DNA of 64,000 bases. Source: Helicobacter canis (GTDB lineage: Bacteria > Campylobacterota > Campylobacteria > Campylobacterales > Helicobacteraceae). Location: assembly GCF_008693005.1 (NCBI RefSeq), contig NZ_VXKE01000001.1, forward strand, positions 1 to 64,000, in the 5' to 3' direction. Position numbers and translations under genes: made by a program. The notes under the pieces are model-generated. The model ran no database searches and had not been told where the DNA came from. It worked only from the letters and a program-made list of their open reading frames with translations. Of the stretch, positions 8,473 to 17,393 are shown in pieces (the stretch's first letter is position 1; the number at the start of each line of letters is the position of its first letter).

Positions 8473-9138
8473 ATGGACACTGCGCAATACGCTTTGCAAA
8501 TCTCTGTAATGATCCTAGCCCTGCTTATAAGTATCATCGGGCACGAGATTATGCACGGGCTTGTGGCTTACCACTATGGAGATTCTACCGCCAAGCACGC
8601 TGGGCGACTTAGCATAAACCCTATCAAACACATTGATATAGTAGGCTCTATCATCGTCCCTGCTGTGCTATTTATCGCGCAAGCTCCCTTTCTCTTTGGC
8701 TGGGCAAAGCCTGTGCCAATTGATATTCGTGGTATTATCCACTCTAGGGGCTATGGTGCTGCCATTGGCGTGGCTCTAGCGGGTGTAGGCTACAATCTAG
8801 CCTTAGCCCTCTTTGCATCGCTGCTACTTTTTAGCGGGGTGCTTGATCTTAGTATGCAAAGTCTGTTTAGTAGTGTTTCTGCACTTCTTTTGCTCTATCT
8901 TATCCAATACAATGTCGTGCTCTTTGTCTTCAATCTCCTGCCGATCCCTCCGCTTGATGGCTCACAAGCCCTGCTTTTTGCCGCGCTTAAGTTTAGACTC
9001 TATGCATTTGCTAGATTCCTAGAATCTATTGCCCCTTATGGAATACTCATTGTCTTTGTAATATTATTTATCCCAACTTTATCTAGCATTTTATTTTATC
9101 CTGCTACAATGCTTATGCGATTTTTACTACCACTTTAG
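8473..9138 (+). CDS. Site-2 protease family (M50) membrane metalloprotease
   Basis: A 221-residue polytopic protein with the zinc-binding motif HEIMH in the first membrane helix (about residue 23) and the third-ligand motif NLLPIPPLDGSQAL near residue 155, the pair that defines the M50 rhomboid-unrelated intramembrane proteases. It lacks PDZ domains, so it is the minimal form rather than RseP. Such minimal proteins are common in epsilon-proteobacteria between lepB and rpiB and have no assigned substrate. It is translated from the same operon as lepB; the gap holds a TAGATTCTA copy. Confidence 0.88.
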   Translation: MDTAQYALQISVMILALLISIIGHEIMHGLVAYHYGDSTAKHAGRLSINPIKHIDIVGSIIVPAVLFIAQAPFLFGWAKPVPIDIRGIIHSRGYGAAIGVALAGVGYNLALALFASLLLFSGVLDLSMQSLFSSVSALLLLYLIQYNVVLFVFNLLPIPPLDGSQALLFAALKFRLYAFARFLESIAPYGILIVFVILFIPTLSSILFYPATMLMRFLLPL

Positions 9139-9144
9139 AGAGAG

Positions 9145-9579
9145 ATGATGATTTTTATAGCTTCTGATCACGCTGGATTCTCACTTAAGCACTTTGTCAA
9201 GCAGTGGCTTTTGCAAAATGGCTATGAAGTCTGCGATTTGGGTGTAGATAAACAGGAGCGAGTGGATTACCCCGACTATGCCAAGCTGCTTTGCGATCGT
9301 GTGCTTGAGACAGGTGAGAAAGCAAAGGGGGTGCTAATCTGTGGCAGTGGCATAGGTATGAGTATGAGTGCCAATAGATTTGCAGGTATCCGCGCCGCTC
9401 TTTGCACAAGTGCCTATATGGCGCAAATCACGCGCAAGCACAATGACGCCAATGTCTTATGCCTTGGAGCGCGTATAAGCGGTGAAGGCGAAGTAGAATC
9501 TATGCTTGAAGCATTTTTTCATACAGATTTTGAAGGCGGGAGACATACCTGTCGCATAGGGAAACTCGATAGGAGCTAG
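9145..9579 (+). CDS. rpiB: Ribose 5-phosphate isomerase B
   Basis: RpiB interconverts ribose 5-phosphate and ribulose 5-phosphate in the pentose phosphate pathway, feeding PRPP synthesis. Sequence markers are IASDHAGF at the N terminus, the catalytic Cys in ICGSGIGMSMSANRF and the RKHNDANVLCLGARI block. Length of 144 residues is standard. Start is either of two consecutive ATG codons at 9145/9148 behind GAGAGAG. It lies six bases after the M50 protease gene. Confidence 0.95.
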   Translation: MMIFIASDHAGFSLKHFVKQWLLQNGYEVCDLGVDKQERVDYPDYAKLLCDRVLETGEKAKGVLICGSGIGMSMSANRFAGIRAALCTSAYMAQITRKHNDANVLCLGARISGEGEVESMLEAFFHTDFEGGRHTCRIGKLDRS

Positions 9580-9580
9580 T

Positions 9581-9919
9581 ATGGATTTGGCGTTAAAGTG
9601 GTTTGCTGGCACAATTTTTGTCTTGTTTGTTTTATATATGGTGTCAAAGACGATGTTCTATAAATCAGTAGCAAGGAAAGCTGAGCATAATGCTGCTGCG
9701 ATGAAGCTCACACTCCAAGAGGCAGAAATCCTTATCCAAAAGCACCAGCTACAACTACAAAGAGCATTGGGGAATATTGATATTCTCACCCAAGAAATGA
9801 ACTCCTTGCGCAATGAGATAAAAACACTCAAGCAGCGAAACTCACAATACCGCGTAGAGACAGATAAATACCGCGCACGCATAAAAGACTTGGAGCAGAA
9901 AATCGAAGCCCTACTCTAA
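9581..9919 (+). CDS. Single-pass membrane protein with coiled coil
   Basis: A 112-residue protein with one N-terminal membrane helix (WFAGTIFVLFVLYMVSK) followed by a continuous heptad-rich coiled coil from about residue 35 to the end (QEAEILIQKHQLQLQRAL, then NSLRNEIKTLKQRN). It starts one base after the rpiB stop. The same position in H. pylori holds an equally uncharacterised small gene (HP0573). No enzyme motif is present; a structural or scaffolding role is a guess. Confidence 0.8.
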   Translation: MDLALKWFAGTIFVLFVLYMVSKTMFYKSVARKAEHNAAAMKLTLQEAEILIQKHQLQLQRALGNIDILTQEMNSLRNEIKTLKQRNSQYRVETDKYRARIKDLEQKIEALL

Positions 9920-9940
9920 TCCACACATAAAAGGAGCCCT

Positions 9941-10501
9941 ATGTCAAGCACACCCACACTGCAAGATGTTAGCGCGCAAGTCCGCAATGCCCTGCGCGAG
10001 ATCCCAAACTACCCAAAGCCCGGCATCTTGTTTTATGACATTACTACAATCCTAGAAAACGCGCAATGCCTACACAATGTTATCGCCTTTTGGAAAGCAC
10101 GCTATATCGATCAAAACATCACGCATATTGTGGGGATAGAATCTAGGGGCTTTACCTTTGGTTCTGCGCTAGCCTACGCACTAGGGGTGGGCTTTATCCC
10201 CGTGAGAAAAAAGGGCAAGCTCCCATTTACAACCTACTCACAAGACTATGAGCTAGAATACGGCACTGATACGCTTGAAATCCACACTGATGCCTTTGCA
10301 AGTATGCAAGATTCTGGTAAAAAGGCGCGTGTCGTGCTTGTTGATGACTTGCTAGCCACTGGCGGGACAGCTGCTGCGAGCATTAAGCTCATTGAAAAAG
10401 CTGGCGGAGAGTGCGTGGAGGCGTGCTTTTTGATCCGCTTAAGCGAGCTAAATGGAGATCGAAAGCTTACAACCCCCTTTATAAGCATATTGGACTGCTA
10501 A
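9941..10501 (+). CDS. apt: Adenine phosphoribosyltransferase
   Basis: Apt salvages adenine to AMP using PRPP. The 186-residue sequence shows the N-terminal IPNYPKPGILFYDITT block, the GIESRGFTFGSALAYALG region, the RKKGKLP loop and the PRPP-binding VVLVDDLLATGGTAAAS. All are intact and length is typical. The stop codon overlaps the next start by one base (TAATG), so the DedA gene is likely translationally coupled. Confidence 0.96.
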   Translation: MSSTPTLQDVSAQVRNALREIPNYPKPGILFYDITTILENAQCLHNVIAFWKARYIDQNITHIVGIESRGFTFGSALAYALGVGFIPVRKKGKLPFTTYSQDYELEYGTDTLEIHTDAFASMQDSGKKARVVLVDDLLATGGTAAASIKLIEKAGGECVEACFLIRLSELNGDRKLTTPFISILDC

Positions 10502-11235
10502 TGAAGCGTATCAAAGAGCATTACAAAAGCATTATTGTTGGTAGTTTTATCATCGCCTTAATTGGTGGAGTAGCCTACTATATGATGCGCTCTGACTTCT
10601 CCTTAGAAGAAGCAATTGTCAGCCTTTGGGAGAGCTATGTGGCAGACTGGGGCTATGTGATTTTGTTTTGCTGGAGTATCTTAGAGGGCGAGCTTGGGCT
10701 GATTTTTGCTGGTATTGCTAGCCACACTGGGCATTTAAATGTATGGCTTGCGATTTTTATCGCAGGGCTTGGGGGATTTGTGGGAGATCAAATCTACTTC
10801 TATATTGGTCGTTTCAACAAAGGCTACATACAAGCACACCTATCAAAGCAGCGGCGCAAGCTAGCACTAGCGCATTTGCTTCTGCAAAAATATGGCTGGA
10901 GCATTATTTTTATCCAAAGATATATGTATGGTATGCGCACCATTATCCCCATAAGCATAGGACTTACGCGCTACTCTCCGCTGAAATTTGCCATTATCAA
11001 TCTCATCAGTGCGTGGGTATGGGCAGCCATCACTATTTTACTCGCGTGGATATTTGGAGATAAGATTTTAGAATTTTTACAGCTATTTAAGGCACACCCT
11101 TATATCTTTGTCATCTTTGCTTGCACACTGCTTGGCGGAGCTTGGTGGTTTCTCTCATCACGCACGCAAAAAATCGACAAAAAGATCGACAAACTCCAAA
11201 ACCAAATCACCAAAACCACTCCAAAGGATATGTAA
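10501..11235 (+). CDS. DedA family inner-membrane protein
   Basis: A 244-residue polytopic protein with the VTT/DedA signature: an acidic motif (WSILEGELGLIFAGIASH), a GD motif before a helix (LGGFVGDQIYFYIGRF) and the downstream basic FIQRYMYGMRTIIPISIGL block. DedA proteins support membrane homeostasis, probably by flipping undecaprenyl phosphate or phospholipids. I placed the start at 10501, where TAATG joins it to apt; a longer reading frame upstream is an internal overlap with apt. The C terminus overlaps the pepA start by one base. Confidence 0.9.
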   Translation: MKRIKEHYKSIIVGSFIIALIGGVAYYMMRSDFSLEEAIVSLWESYVADWGYVILFCWSILEGELGLIFAGIASHTGHLNVWLAIFIAGLGGFVGDQIYFYIGRFNKGYIQAHLSKQRRKLALAHLLLQKYGWSIIFIQRYMYGMRTIIPISIGLTRYSPLKFAIINLISAWVWAAITILLAWIFGDKILEFLQLFKAHPYIFVIFACTLLGGAWWFLSSRTQKIDKKIDKLQNQITKTTPKDM

Positions 11236-12710
11236 TGCTAAAAGTTTCCGCACATAAAGAGTCTTTTGCACAGCTTAAAGCTGATGTCGCTATCGTGCTT
11301 ATTATTAAGAAAAAGACAAAACATAAATGGATTGATCAAGAGTTTTTGCGCGCACTTGATTATCAAGCGAAATCTCCGCTCTATCACCAGCAAGCAAAAA
11401 CGCTCTATATCCCACTAGAGTCGCTCGATGTAGATTCTATGCGCGAGGCTGGAGCTACTACTATAAAAGCTCTTAAATCCTACCCTTTTAAAAGTGCGAA
11501 AATTGGATTCTACGCGCAAGATAGTAAGCATAATAGCGATGCCGCTATGCTTGCTTACGCGCTAGGTGCAATGCTTGGTGGCTATAGCTTTGATAAGTTT
11601 TTAAGCAAAAAGCAGCCAAGCAGCTTGCGCGAGCTATCCATCAGCCTAGAGTCCTATGAAGTGGATTCTATAAGTGCCACAAAAGAGCGTGTGCAGCATT
11701 TTTCAAAGCAGCTTGATGAGATGAAAATCATCGCACACTCTGTCAATATAGCGCGCGATCTTGTCAATACTCCACCGCAAATTGCCACGCCAAAATACCT
11801 AGCCAGCTACGCACAAGAGCTCGTCAAGGACACTGCTCTATCGTGCAAGATTCTAAAAAAGCAGGAGTTAAAGAAGCAAAAAATGGGCGCATACCTAGCT
11901 GTGGCTAAAGCCTCAAGCAAATCCCCTCGCCTAATCCACCTAAGCTACAAGCCCAAAAATCCAAAGAAAAAAGTCGTGCTAGTAGGCAAGGGGCTTACCT
12001 ACGATAGCGGTGGGCTAAGCCTTAAGCCAAGTGATTATATGGTAACGATGAAGGCTGATAAAAGCGGCGGCTGCGCGGTGCTAGGCATTATGAGTGCTGT
12101 GGCAAAATTAGAGCTAGACATTGAGATACACGGCATTATCGGCGCGTGTGAGAATATGATCGGCGGCAATGCATACAAGCCAGATGATGTGCTTATCTCA
12201 CGCGAGGGAAAAAGCATAGAGATAGGCAATACTGATGCAGAAGGGCGACTTGTGCTAGCAGACTGCCTAAGCTATGCGCAAGACTTAGAGCCTGATGTGC
12301 TCATTGATTTTGCGACACTTACAGGAGCTTGCGTTGTGGGACTTGGAGAATATACAAGCGGTGTGATGGGCTATAATCAAAAGCTCCAGCTTGACTTCAC
12401 CCAAAGCGCGCTAGATTCTGGCGAGCTAGTGGCTATCCTGCCCTTTAACCGCCACATTAAAAAGCTTATAGAATCTAAAATCGCTGATGTGAGCAATGTC
12501 AGCTCATCACGCTATGGTGGAGCGATTAGTGCGGGAATGTTTTTAGGCGAGTTTATCCGCGAATCTTACAAGGATAAGTGGCTACACATCGACATTGCCG
12601 GACCAGCATTTGTAACCAAAGAGTGGGATATTAACCCCTATGGTGCAAGTGGAGCGGGTGTGCGTATGGGCATACAATTCCTTAGTGATTTGAGTCAAAG
12701 GAGTAAGTAA
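11235..12710 (+). CDS. pepA: Leucyl aminopeptidase (M17)
   Basis: PepA removes N-terminal residues from peptides and uses two metal ions; some homologues also bind DNA in Xer recombination. At 491 residues it has the M17 length. The metal-binding VGKGLTYDSGGLSLKP with its Asp/Lys, the MKADKSGGCAVLG segment and NTDAEGRLVLADCL are all present. The ATG at 11235 overlaps the dedA stop by one base. A longer frame starting at 11121 is an overlap with dedA and lacks family similarity in its extra 38 residues. The N-terminal domain is less conserved, as usual. Confidence 0.95.
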   Translation: MLKVSAHKESFAQLKADVAIVLIIKKKTKHKWIDQEFLRALDYQAKSPLYHQQAKTLYIPLESLDVDSMREAGATTIKALKSYPFKSAKIGFYAQDSKHNSDAAMLAYALGAMLGGYSFDKFLSKKQPSSLRELSISLESYEVDSISATKERVQHFSKQLDEMKIIAHSVNIARDLVNTPPQIATPKYLASYAQELVKDTALSCKILKKQELKKQKMGAYLAVAKASSKSPRLIHLSYKPKNPKKKVVLVGKGLTYDSGGLSLKPSDYMVTMKADKSGGCAVLGIMSAVAKLELDIEIHGIIGACENMIGGNAYKPDDVLISREGKSIEIGNTDAEGRLVLADCLSYAQDLEPDVLIDFATLTGACVVGLGEYTSGVMGYNQKLQLDFTQSALDSGELVAILPFNRHIKKLIESKIADVSNVSSSRYGGAISAGMFLGEFIRESYKDKWLHIDIAGPAFVTKEWDINPYGASGAGVRMGIQFLSDLSQRSK

Positions 12711-12712
12711 AT

Positions 12713-13813
12713 ATGGGACTATCTGTCGGTATTGTAGGCTTGCCCAATGTAGGGAAATCTACCACCTTTAATGCCCTAACCAAAGCCCAAAATGCCCAAG
12801 CAGCAAACTATCCATTTTGCACCATAGAGCCCAACAAGGCGATTGTAGAAGTGCCAGACCCTAGGCTTTTAGAGCTTGCCAAAATCGTGCAGCCAAAGCG
12901 CATTATGCACTCTCAAGTGGAGTTTGTTGATATTGCAGGGCTTGTAAGGGGAGCGAGCAAAGGGGAGGGCTTGGGGAATCAGTTTCTAGCTAACATCAAA
13001 GAAGCCGATGCGATTTTGCACATTGTGCGCTGCTTTGAAGATGATGATATAACCCATGTAGAAAACCGCATAGACCCTATCGCAGATATTGAGATCATCG
13101 AGCTAGAGCTTGTGCTAGCAGATATTGCAAGTGTGCAAAAGCGCATTGCCAAGCTTGAGAAAGAGAGCAAAGCGCAAAAAGGTGCGAACACTATGCTAGA
13201 GCTCGCTAGATCGTTACTTGCCCACCTAGAATCTAATCAGCCAGCTAGTAGCTTCTTACAAAGAGAGTCCCAAGACTTCATCGCGCTAAACAAAGAGCTA
13301 CGACTCCTTAGTGCTAAGCAAGTAATCTATGGTGCAAATGTCGATGAAAGTGCGCTAGAGCAGGATAATGAGTTTGTAAAAAGGGTGCGAGAGTATGGCG
13401 CAAGCAGGGGGGCTGGAGTGATTAAGCTATGTGCGAAGCTTGAAGAAGAAATGATAGGCTTAGAAGAGCAGGAGAAAGCGGAGCTGCTTACATCACTTGG
13501 CTGCACAGAGTCTGGACTAGAGCAAATTATCCGCACGAGTTTTTATACGCTAGGGCTTATTAGCTACTTTACTGCTGGGGTGCAAGAAGTGCGCGCTTGG
13601 ACGATTAGAAATGGCACTAAAGCCCCGCAAGCAGCAGCTGTAATACATAACGACTTTGAAAAAGGCTTTATCCGTGCTGAGACGATCGCGTATGAAGATT
13701 TCGTGCGCTATGGGGGTGAGAGCAAGGCTAAAGAGGCAGGAGCTATGCGCGCTGAAGGCAAGGACTACATCGTCCAAGATGGCGATATTTTGCATTTTAG
13801 ATTTAATGTCTAA
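12713..13813 (+). CDS. ychF: Ribosome-binding ATPase/GTPase YchF
   Basis: A 366-residue Obg-family P-loop protein. G1 is GLPNVGKST (residues 9-17), switch II is DIAGLVRGASKGEGLGNQFL, and the C terminus carries the TGS domain (TIRNGTKAPQAAAVIHNDFEKGFIRAE, split here by coordinates near residue 300). YchF prefers ATP, binds the large ribosomal subunit and negatively affects oxidative stress responses in E. coli. It closes the folD operon, two bases after the pepA stop. Confidence 0.96.
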   Translation: MGLSVGIVGLPNVGKSTTFNALTKAQNAQAANYPFCTIEPNKAIVEVPDPRLLELAKIVQPKRIMHSQVEFVDIAGLVRGASKGEGLGNQFLANIKEADAILHIVRCFEDDDITHVENRIDPIADIEIIELELVLADIASVQKRIAKLEKESKAQKGANTMLELARSLLAHLESNQPASSFLQRESQDFIALNKELRLLSAKQVIYGANVDESALEQDNEFVKRVREYGASRGAGVIKLCAKLEEEMIGLEEQEKAELLTSLGCTESGLEQIIRTSFYTLGLISYFTAGVQEVRAWTIRNGTKAPQAAAVIHNDFEKGFIRAETIAYEDFVRYGGESKAKEAGAMRAEGKDYIVQDGDILHFRFNV

Positions 13814-13910
13814 TCTTACTTCTAACATACAAGGCTTAGCGATAGAGTCCCTTGTATTTATCGCTATTATCATAGGGCTGCTTATCTACCGCACCACGCT
13901 GAAAAAGTGA
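13806..13910 (+). CDS. Possible 34-residue single-pass membrane peptide
   Basis: A short frame that begins inside the last three codons of ychF and runs to 13910. It would encode a peptide with one hydrophobic segment (LVFIAIIIGLLIY) and a basic C terminus (RTTLKK), a topology typical of small membrane proteins. The start overlaps the ychF stop by eight bases, which would allow coupled translation, but I see no Shine-Dalgarno sequence. It could be chance; conservation would decide. Confidence 0.3.
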   Translation: MSNLTSNIQGLAIESLVFIAIIIGLLIYRTTLKK

Positions 13911-13941
13911 AAGGCAACAGATAGTATGGTGCTTGCGTTGC

Positions 13942-16900
13942 TTAGCCCAAAAGCTTGGCTAATTTGTTTTCAGCAAACACTCCATAGCGGTGGTGTGCCA
14001 CACTTAGCACCCGCTCTTTGTAATACCCCAGCAGCTCAAATCTCCCATTGGCAAATGGCTTAGCATACACCACAGGCTTCCTATGGATCACTGCTGTTTT
14101 ATAGATAGGATCGCTTGGGCTTGGATTTGCGTGGTAGCGCACCATTTGACTTGCGTGGATTCTAGCTAAAAAGCTATCCCTAGATTCTTGCACAAGCTCT
14201 GCCAAAAGCCCTAGGCTCGCTAGATTCTGGCGCAAAAACTCTAGCTCCTCATTTATCTCTTCAAAACTCACAATAAGTTTTGCCTTGCACGCTTGCGCGC
14301 CGATAATGACGCCAAGCATATCTTGCAAGCTATCGCCTATACTTACCCTATAAGCAACCACTCTCACAGCTTCATAGCTTAGCAAGTGCTTCTTGCCATA
14401 CTCTAGCGCGTAATCGTGGGAGACATTAAATTCAGCGTTGCGGTAATACACATAGCTCTTAGCCTGCAAGAGTGCATTGTGCAAAATGCGCTCCCTTTCT
14501 TCCCCAAGCTCTCCGCTCTCCAAAAGTCTCTTAAACTTTGGCTCAATAATACTTGTGGCAAGATTATCATCAGGAGCATTTTGAACACAGCGCACAAACT
14601 GCAAAATGTCGTTTTTCGCCCCAATTTTGCGCATAAGAGAGCCGATAGGCGCGCTAATGATCTGCGCACTTGCAGTATGGATTGTAGGCTCATTGATAAG
14701 CAAGGTGCTAGCCTTAGCATTGCTGTGAAAATACCCCCACTCATCTTCATCAAGCGACTCTAGCGCGCAAATATCTCCGCTCATCGTATTTGCTAGCTCT
14801 ATGGCGTGGGCTAAATCAGCAGCTTTAATCACATAGAGCACAGGCAAATGCCACTCCATAGCCTGCAAGCCATCTGGGGTGGTATAGATGATATTTGCCC
14901 CCATATAAGGCGAGCTAGATTCTAGCTTTGTGCCTTGCAGTTTTTCTAGCTTTTCTCGCGCTTTTTTATCAAGCACCACACCTAGCGCATTATCAAGCTC
15001 CAATGGCGAGCCATAGCGCAGCGAGTTTGCGCACTCAAGCAGTCTTTGCCTAAATGACTCATCATCAAACACGCCCTGCTCCACAATAAGAACTGACAGC
15101 TTCCTTAGCCCCACACCTCCATAAAAAAACGCCGAGCTAACCGCGTGCGCAATGGCTTGATCATAATCAGCAAATTTAGTAACAATCATCGCATTAAAGC
15201 CTATGGTGTGCGCCAGTAAATTAGGCTGAGATAACGCAATAGACTCCATACTCCTAGCCTGTCCAAAACCTACGGCAAAGGCGAAAAAATCTTCTGGCAT
15301 TTGCGCTAAAGCCTGCTGGAATCTATCTCTTCGCATAGGCATAAAGCACAACACATTTCTCCCAATCCCCGCACCCCACAGGCACTCACACACCACAAAG
15401 CTGCTACACACCACAAGTGATGATGGCTTAAATACCACTTGATTCCCACAAGCAAGGCTTGCAAGCACCGCGCTAAAAACCACGCTCAAATGGCTATGCG
15501 CAGAGCCTACTACAAGCCCCCTGCCCTTAGGCTGCAATGATACTTGAGGGTGCTTAGTGCATAAATCACGCAATGATGCAGGATAAAAGCGTAGCAAGGT
15601 GATTAGCTCGCTTAGCTCCATATCTGTCTCCATAGGGACTTTGCCACTCTCAAGTGTAGCAAGCTTGATGATTTCCCCCCTTCTTGCTTGCAATGACTCT
15701 GCAGCTTTACTAAACACCGCGCTTAGATTCTCCACTGGGCTATAAGGTGCTAGCAGTGCCTTTTCATCAAATGCAGAGGCAAACACCACTTCACCTAGGG
15801 CACTTTGCCCATCAAAGCTAGAGATAATCTGTGCTTGCTCATCATTCTCTACACTTGCACCAAAGCTTGCTTGGATTCTAGCTTGGGGCAAAGCTTGCGC
15901 TAGTGCTTGGGCAAACTTGTGGTAAGTTGCTTGAGCGAAAAAGTCCGTATCCATCTCATATATGCTAGCTTGCAAGCACGCTTCACTACTATTATCTCGC
16001 TGGCAAATGGGCGCACTAGAGACTTGGGGTATGTATGCGAGAGATTCCATAAACATCGCTTCTTGCTTCTGCCAGCTCTCATCGCCCACGCGCATAGCGT
16101 AGTAATTACGCATAAAGTTTTCTTCGCTGGTATTTTCATCAAGGCGGCGCAGTAAATACGCAATAGCATCTTTGAAAGACTTATCATCACACACAGGTGT
16201 ATAGAGCATAAGCTTATGGTAAGCGCCTAGAATCCTGCTTGCTTGCATACTAATGCCCATACTCATCTCAAAAACAAAGTGCTCCCTATACTCTGGCTCC
16301 ACGCAGTGCTGTATTAGCGTATAAGCATAAGCAAGCTCAAAGACATTATGACTAGCGACCCCAAGCTTAATAAAGCGATAGCGCGTAGAATCCATAACAT
16401 AGTGCAGCATTTTTTTGTAATTAGCATCAGTGTGAAGCTTTTGGCTAAATATGGGCAGTGCAACATTATGCTGTGAGGCATAGAGCTTTTGGGCTTGCAT
16501 ATTCGCGCCCTTAACTAGGCGGATATACACAGGCTTCCCACCAGAATCTACCCTATCTTTTGCATAAGCACAAAGTCGCTCAAGGTATGAGTAAGACTCT
16601 GGGACATAAGCTTGCAGGGCGATCCCAGCTTCTATCTCGCCATATCCACTAAGTGCCTCCATAAATGCATTCACACTAAGCTCAAGGAACTGGTGCTCTT
16701 CCATATCAAGGGTGATGACTTTTGGCACGCCTTGAGAGTGCTGCTGCGCCCTAGCATAGGCAAAAAGCTCCTGTAAGCTCTGGGCTAAATCTCCCTGCAT
16801 ACGCGCATAGTCCCCACCCCATAGCCAGATAAAAAACGCACTAGGCTTAATGGAAATATGCGTGATATGCCTGCTTTCTAAAGCACGCTTGCATAGCTTG

Positions 16901-17376
16901 ATATTATCGTGGATAATGGCAGTACTTAGAGCTCTTTTCGCAATGAAGTAGTAGGTCGCGCTATTGGCACTAGATTCTGGTGCGCCAAAGGCAAGCATTA
17001 GACTAGAATCCTTGCGGATTTGCTGGATAAATAGCGGCACGCTAAGGCTAGGCGCATATCTCCCCACCTGCAAAAACACAAATAGCAGCACCTTCTCATA
17101 CGAAGTGAAAAACTCCCCGAACTCATAGCGGCTCAATATGCGCTTAATAAGCTCGAAATTATGCGCCATATCTTTTGTATGCACGCTAGAATCTAGCAGC
17201 TCAATGAACAACGCCTTATACTCCGGATTCTCAATGATGTGCTGCATTTTGTAGTAGAATCTACGCTCGCGCGCAGAGATACTATCTTGCACTTGCTCTT
17301 GTAGCTTTGTGGCAAACTCAAGTGCTTGGGCTACAAGCTCTTTATGCTGCTTTGTTGTTAAAGATTGTATTGGCAT
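13942..17376 (-). CDS. putA: PutA: proline dehydrogenase fused to a degenerate aldehyde dehydrogenase domain
   Basis: The N-terminal half is proline dehydrogenase, an FAD barrel that oxidises proline to pyrroline-5-carboxylate: VRLVKGAN-type motif (read IRLVKGANMQAQK), LGVASHNVFELAYAY, and the substrate-binding LLRRLDENTSEENFMRNY. The C-terminal half aligns with P5C dehydrogenase, but the catalytic Glu of AETGGKN is His723 (AHTIGFN) and the catalytic Cys of GYQGQKCSA is Leu757 (FFYGGVGLRKL). The 34-residue distance equals the canonical Glu-Cys distance, so the alignment is firm. The FTGS motif is also absent (FAVGFGQA). I start at ATG 17376, five bases after AAGGA; 1144 residues. It lies 17 bases after an NSS transporter gene, so the pair is an uptake-catabolism unit. 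The PRODH part appears intact; loss of P5C dehydrogenase activity is inferred. Confidence 0.93.
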   Translation of the reverse strand: MPIQSLTTKQHKELVAQALEFATKLQEQVQDSISARERRFYYKMQHIIENPEYKALFIELLDSSVHTKDMAHNFELIKRILSRYEFGEFFTSYEKVLLFVFLQVGRYAPSLSVPLFIQQIRKDSSLMLAFGAPESSANSATYYFIAKRALSTAIIHDNIKLCKRALESRHITHISIKPSAFFIWLWGGDYARMQGDLAQSLQELFAYARAQQHSQGVPKVITLDMEEHQFLELSVNAFMEALSGYGEIEAGIALQAYVPESYSYLERLCAYAKDRVDSGGKPVYIRLVKGANMQAQKLYASQHNVALPIFSQKLHTDANYKKMLHYVMDSTRYRFIKLGVASHNVFELAYAYTLIQHCVEPEYREHFVFEMSMGISMQASRILGAYHKLMLYTPVCDDKSFKDAIAYLLRRLDENTSEENFMRNYYAMRVGDESWQKQEAMFMESLAYIPQVSSAPICQRDNSSEACLQASIYEMDTDFFAQATYHKFAQALAQALPQARIQASFGASVENDEQAQIISSFDGQSALGEVVFASAFDEKALLAPYSPVENLSAVFSKAAESLQARRGEIIKLATLESGKVPMETDMELSELITLLRFYPASLRDLCTKHPQVSLQPKGRGLVVGSAHSHLSVVFSAVLASLACGNQVVFKPSSLVVCSSFVVCECLWGAGIGRNVLCFMPMRRDRFQQALAQMPEDFFAFAVGFGQARSMESIALSQPNLLAHTIGFNAMIVTKFADYDQAIAHAVSSAFFYGGVGLRKLSVLIVEQGVFDDESFRQRLLECANSLRYGSPLELDNALGVVLDKKAREKLEKLQGTKLESSSPYMGANIIYTTPDGLQAMEWHLPVLYVIKAADLAHAIELANTMSGDICALESLDEDEWGYFHSNAKASTLLINEPTIHTASAQIISAPIGSLMRKIGAKNDILQFVRCVQNAPDDNLATSIIEPKFKRLLESGELGEERERILHNALLQAKSYVYYRNAEFNVSHDYALEYGKKHLLSYEAVRVVAYRVSIGDSLQDMLGVIIGAQACKAKLIVSFEEINEELEFLRQNLASLGLLAELVQESRDSFLARIHASQMVRYHANPSPSDPIYKTAVIHRKPVVYAKPFANGRFELLGYYKERVLSVAHHRYGVFAENKLAKLLG

Positions 17377-17393
17377 TAGTATCCTTCTTGCTA

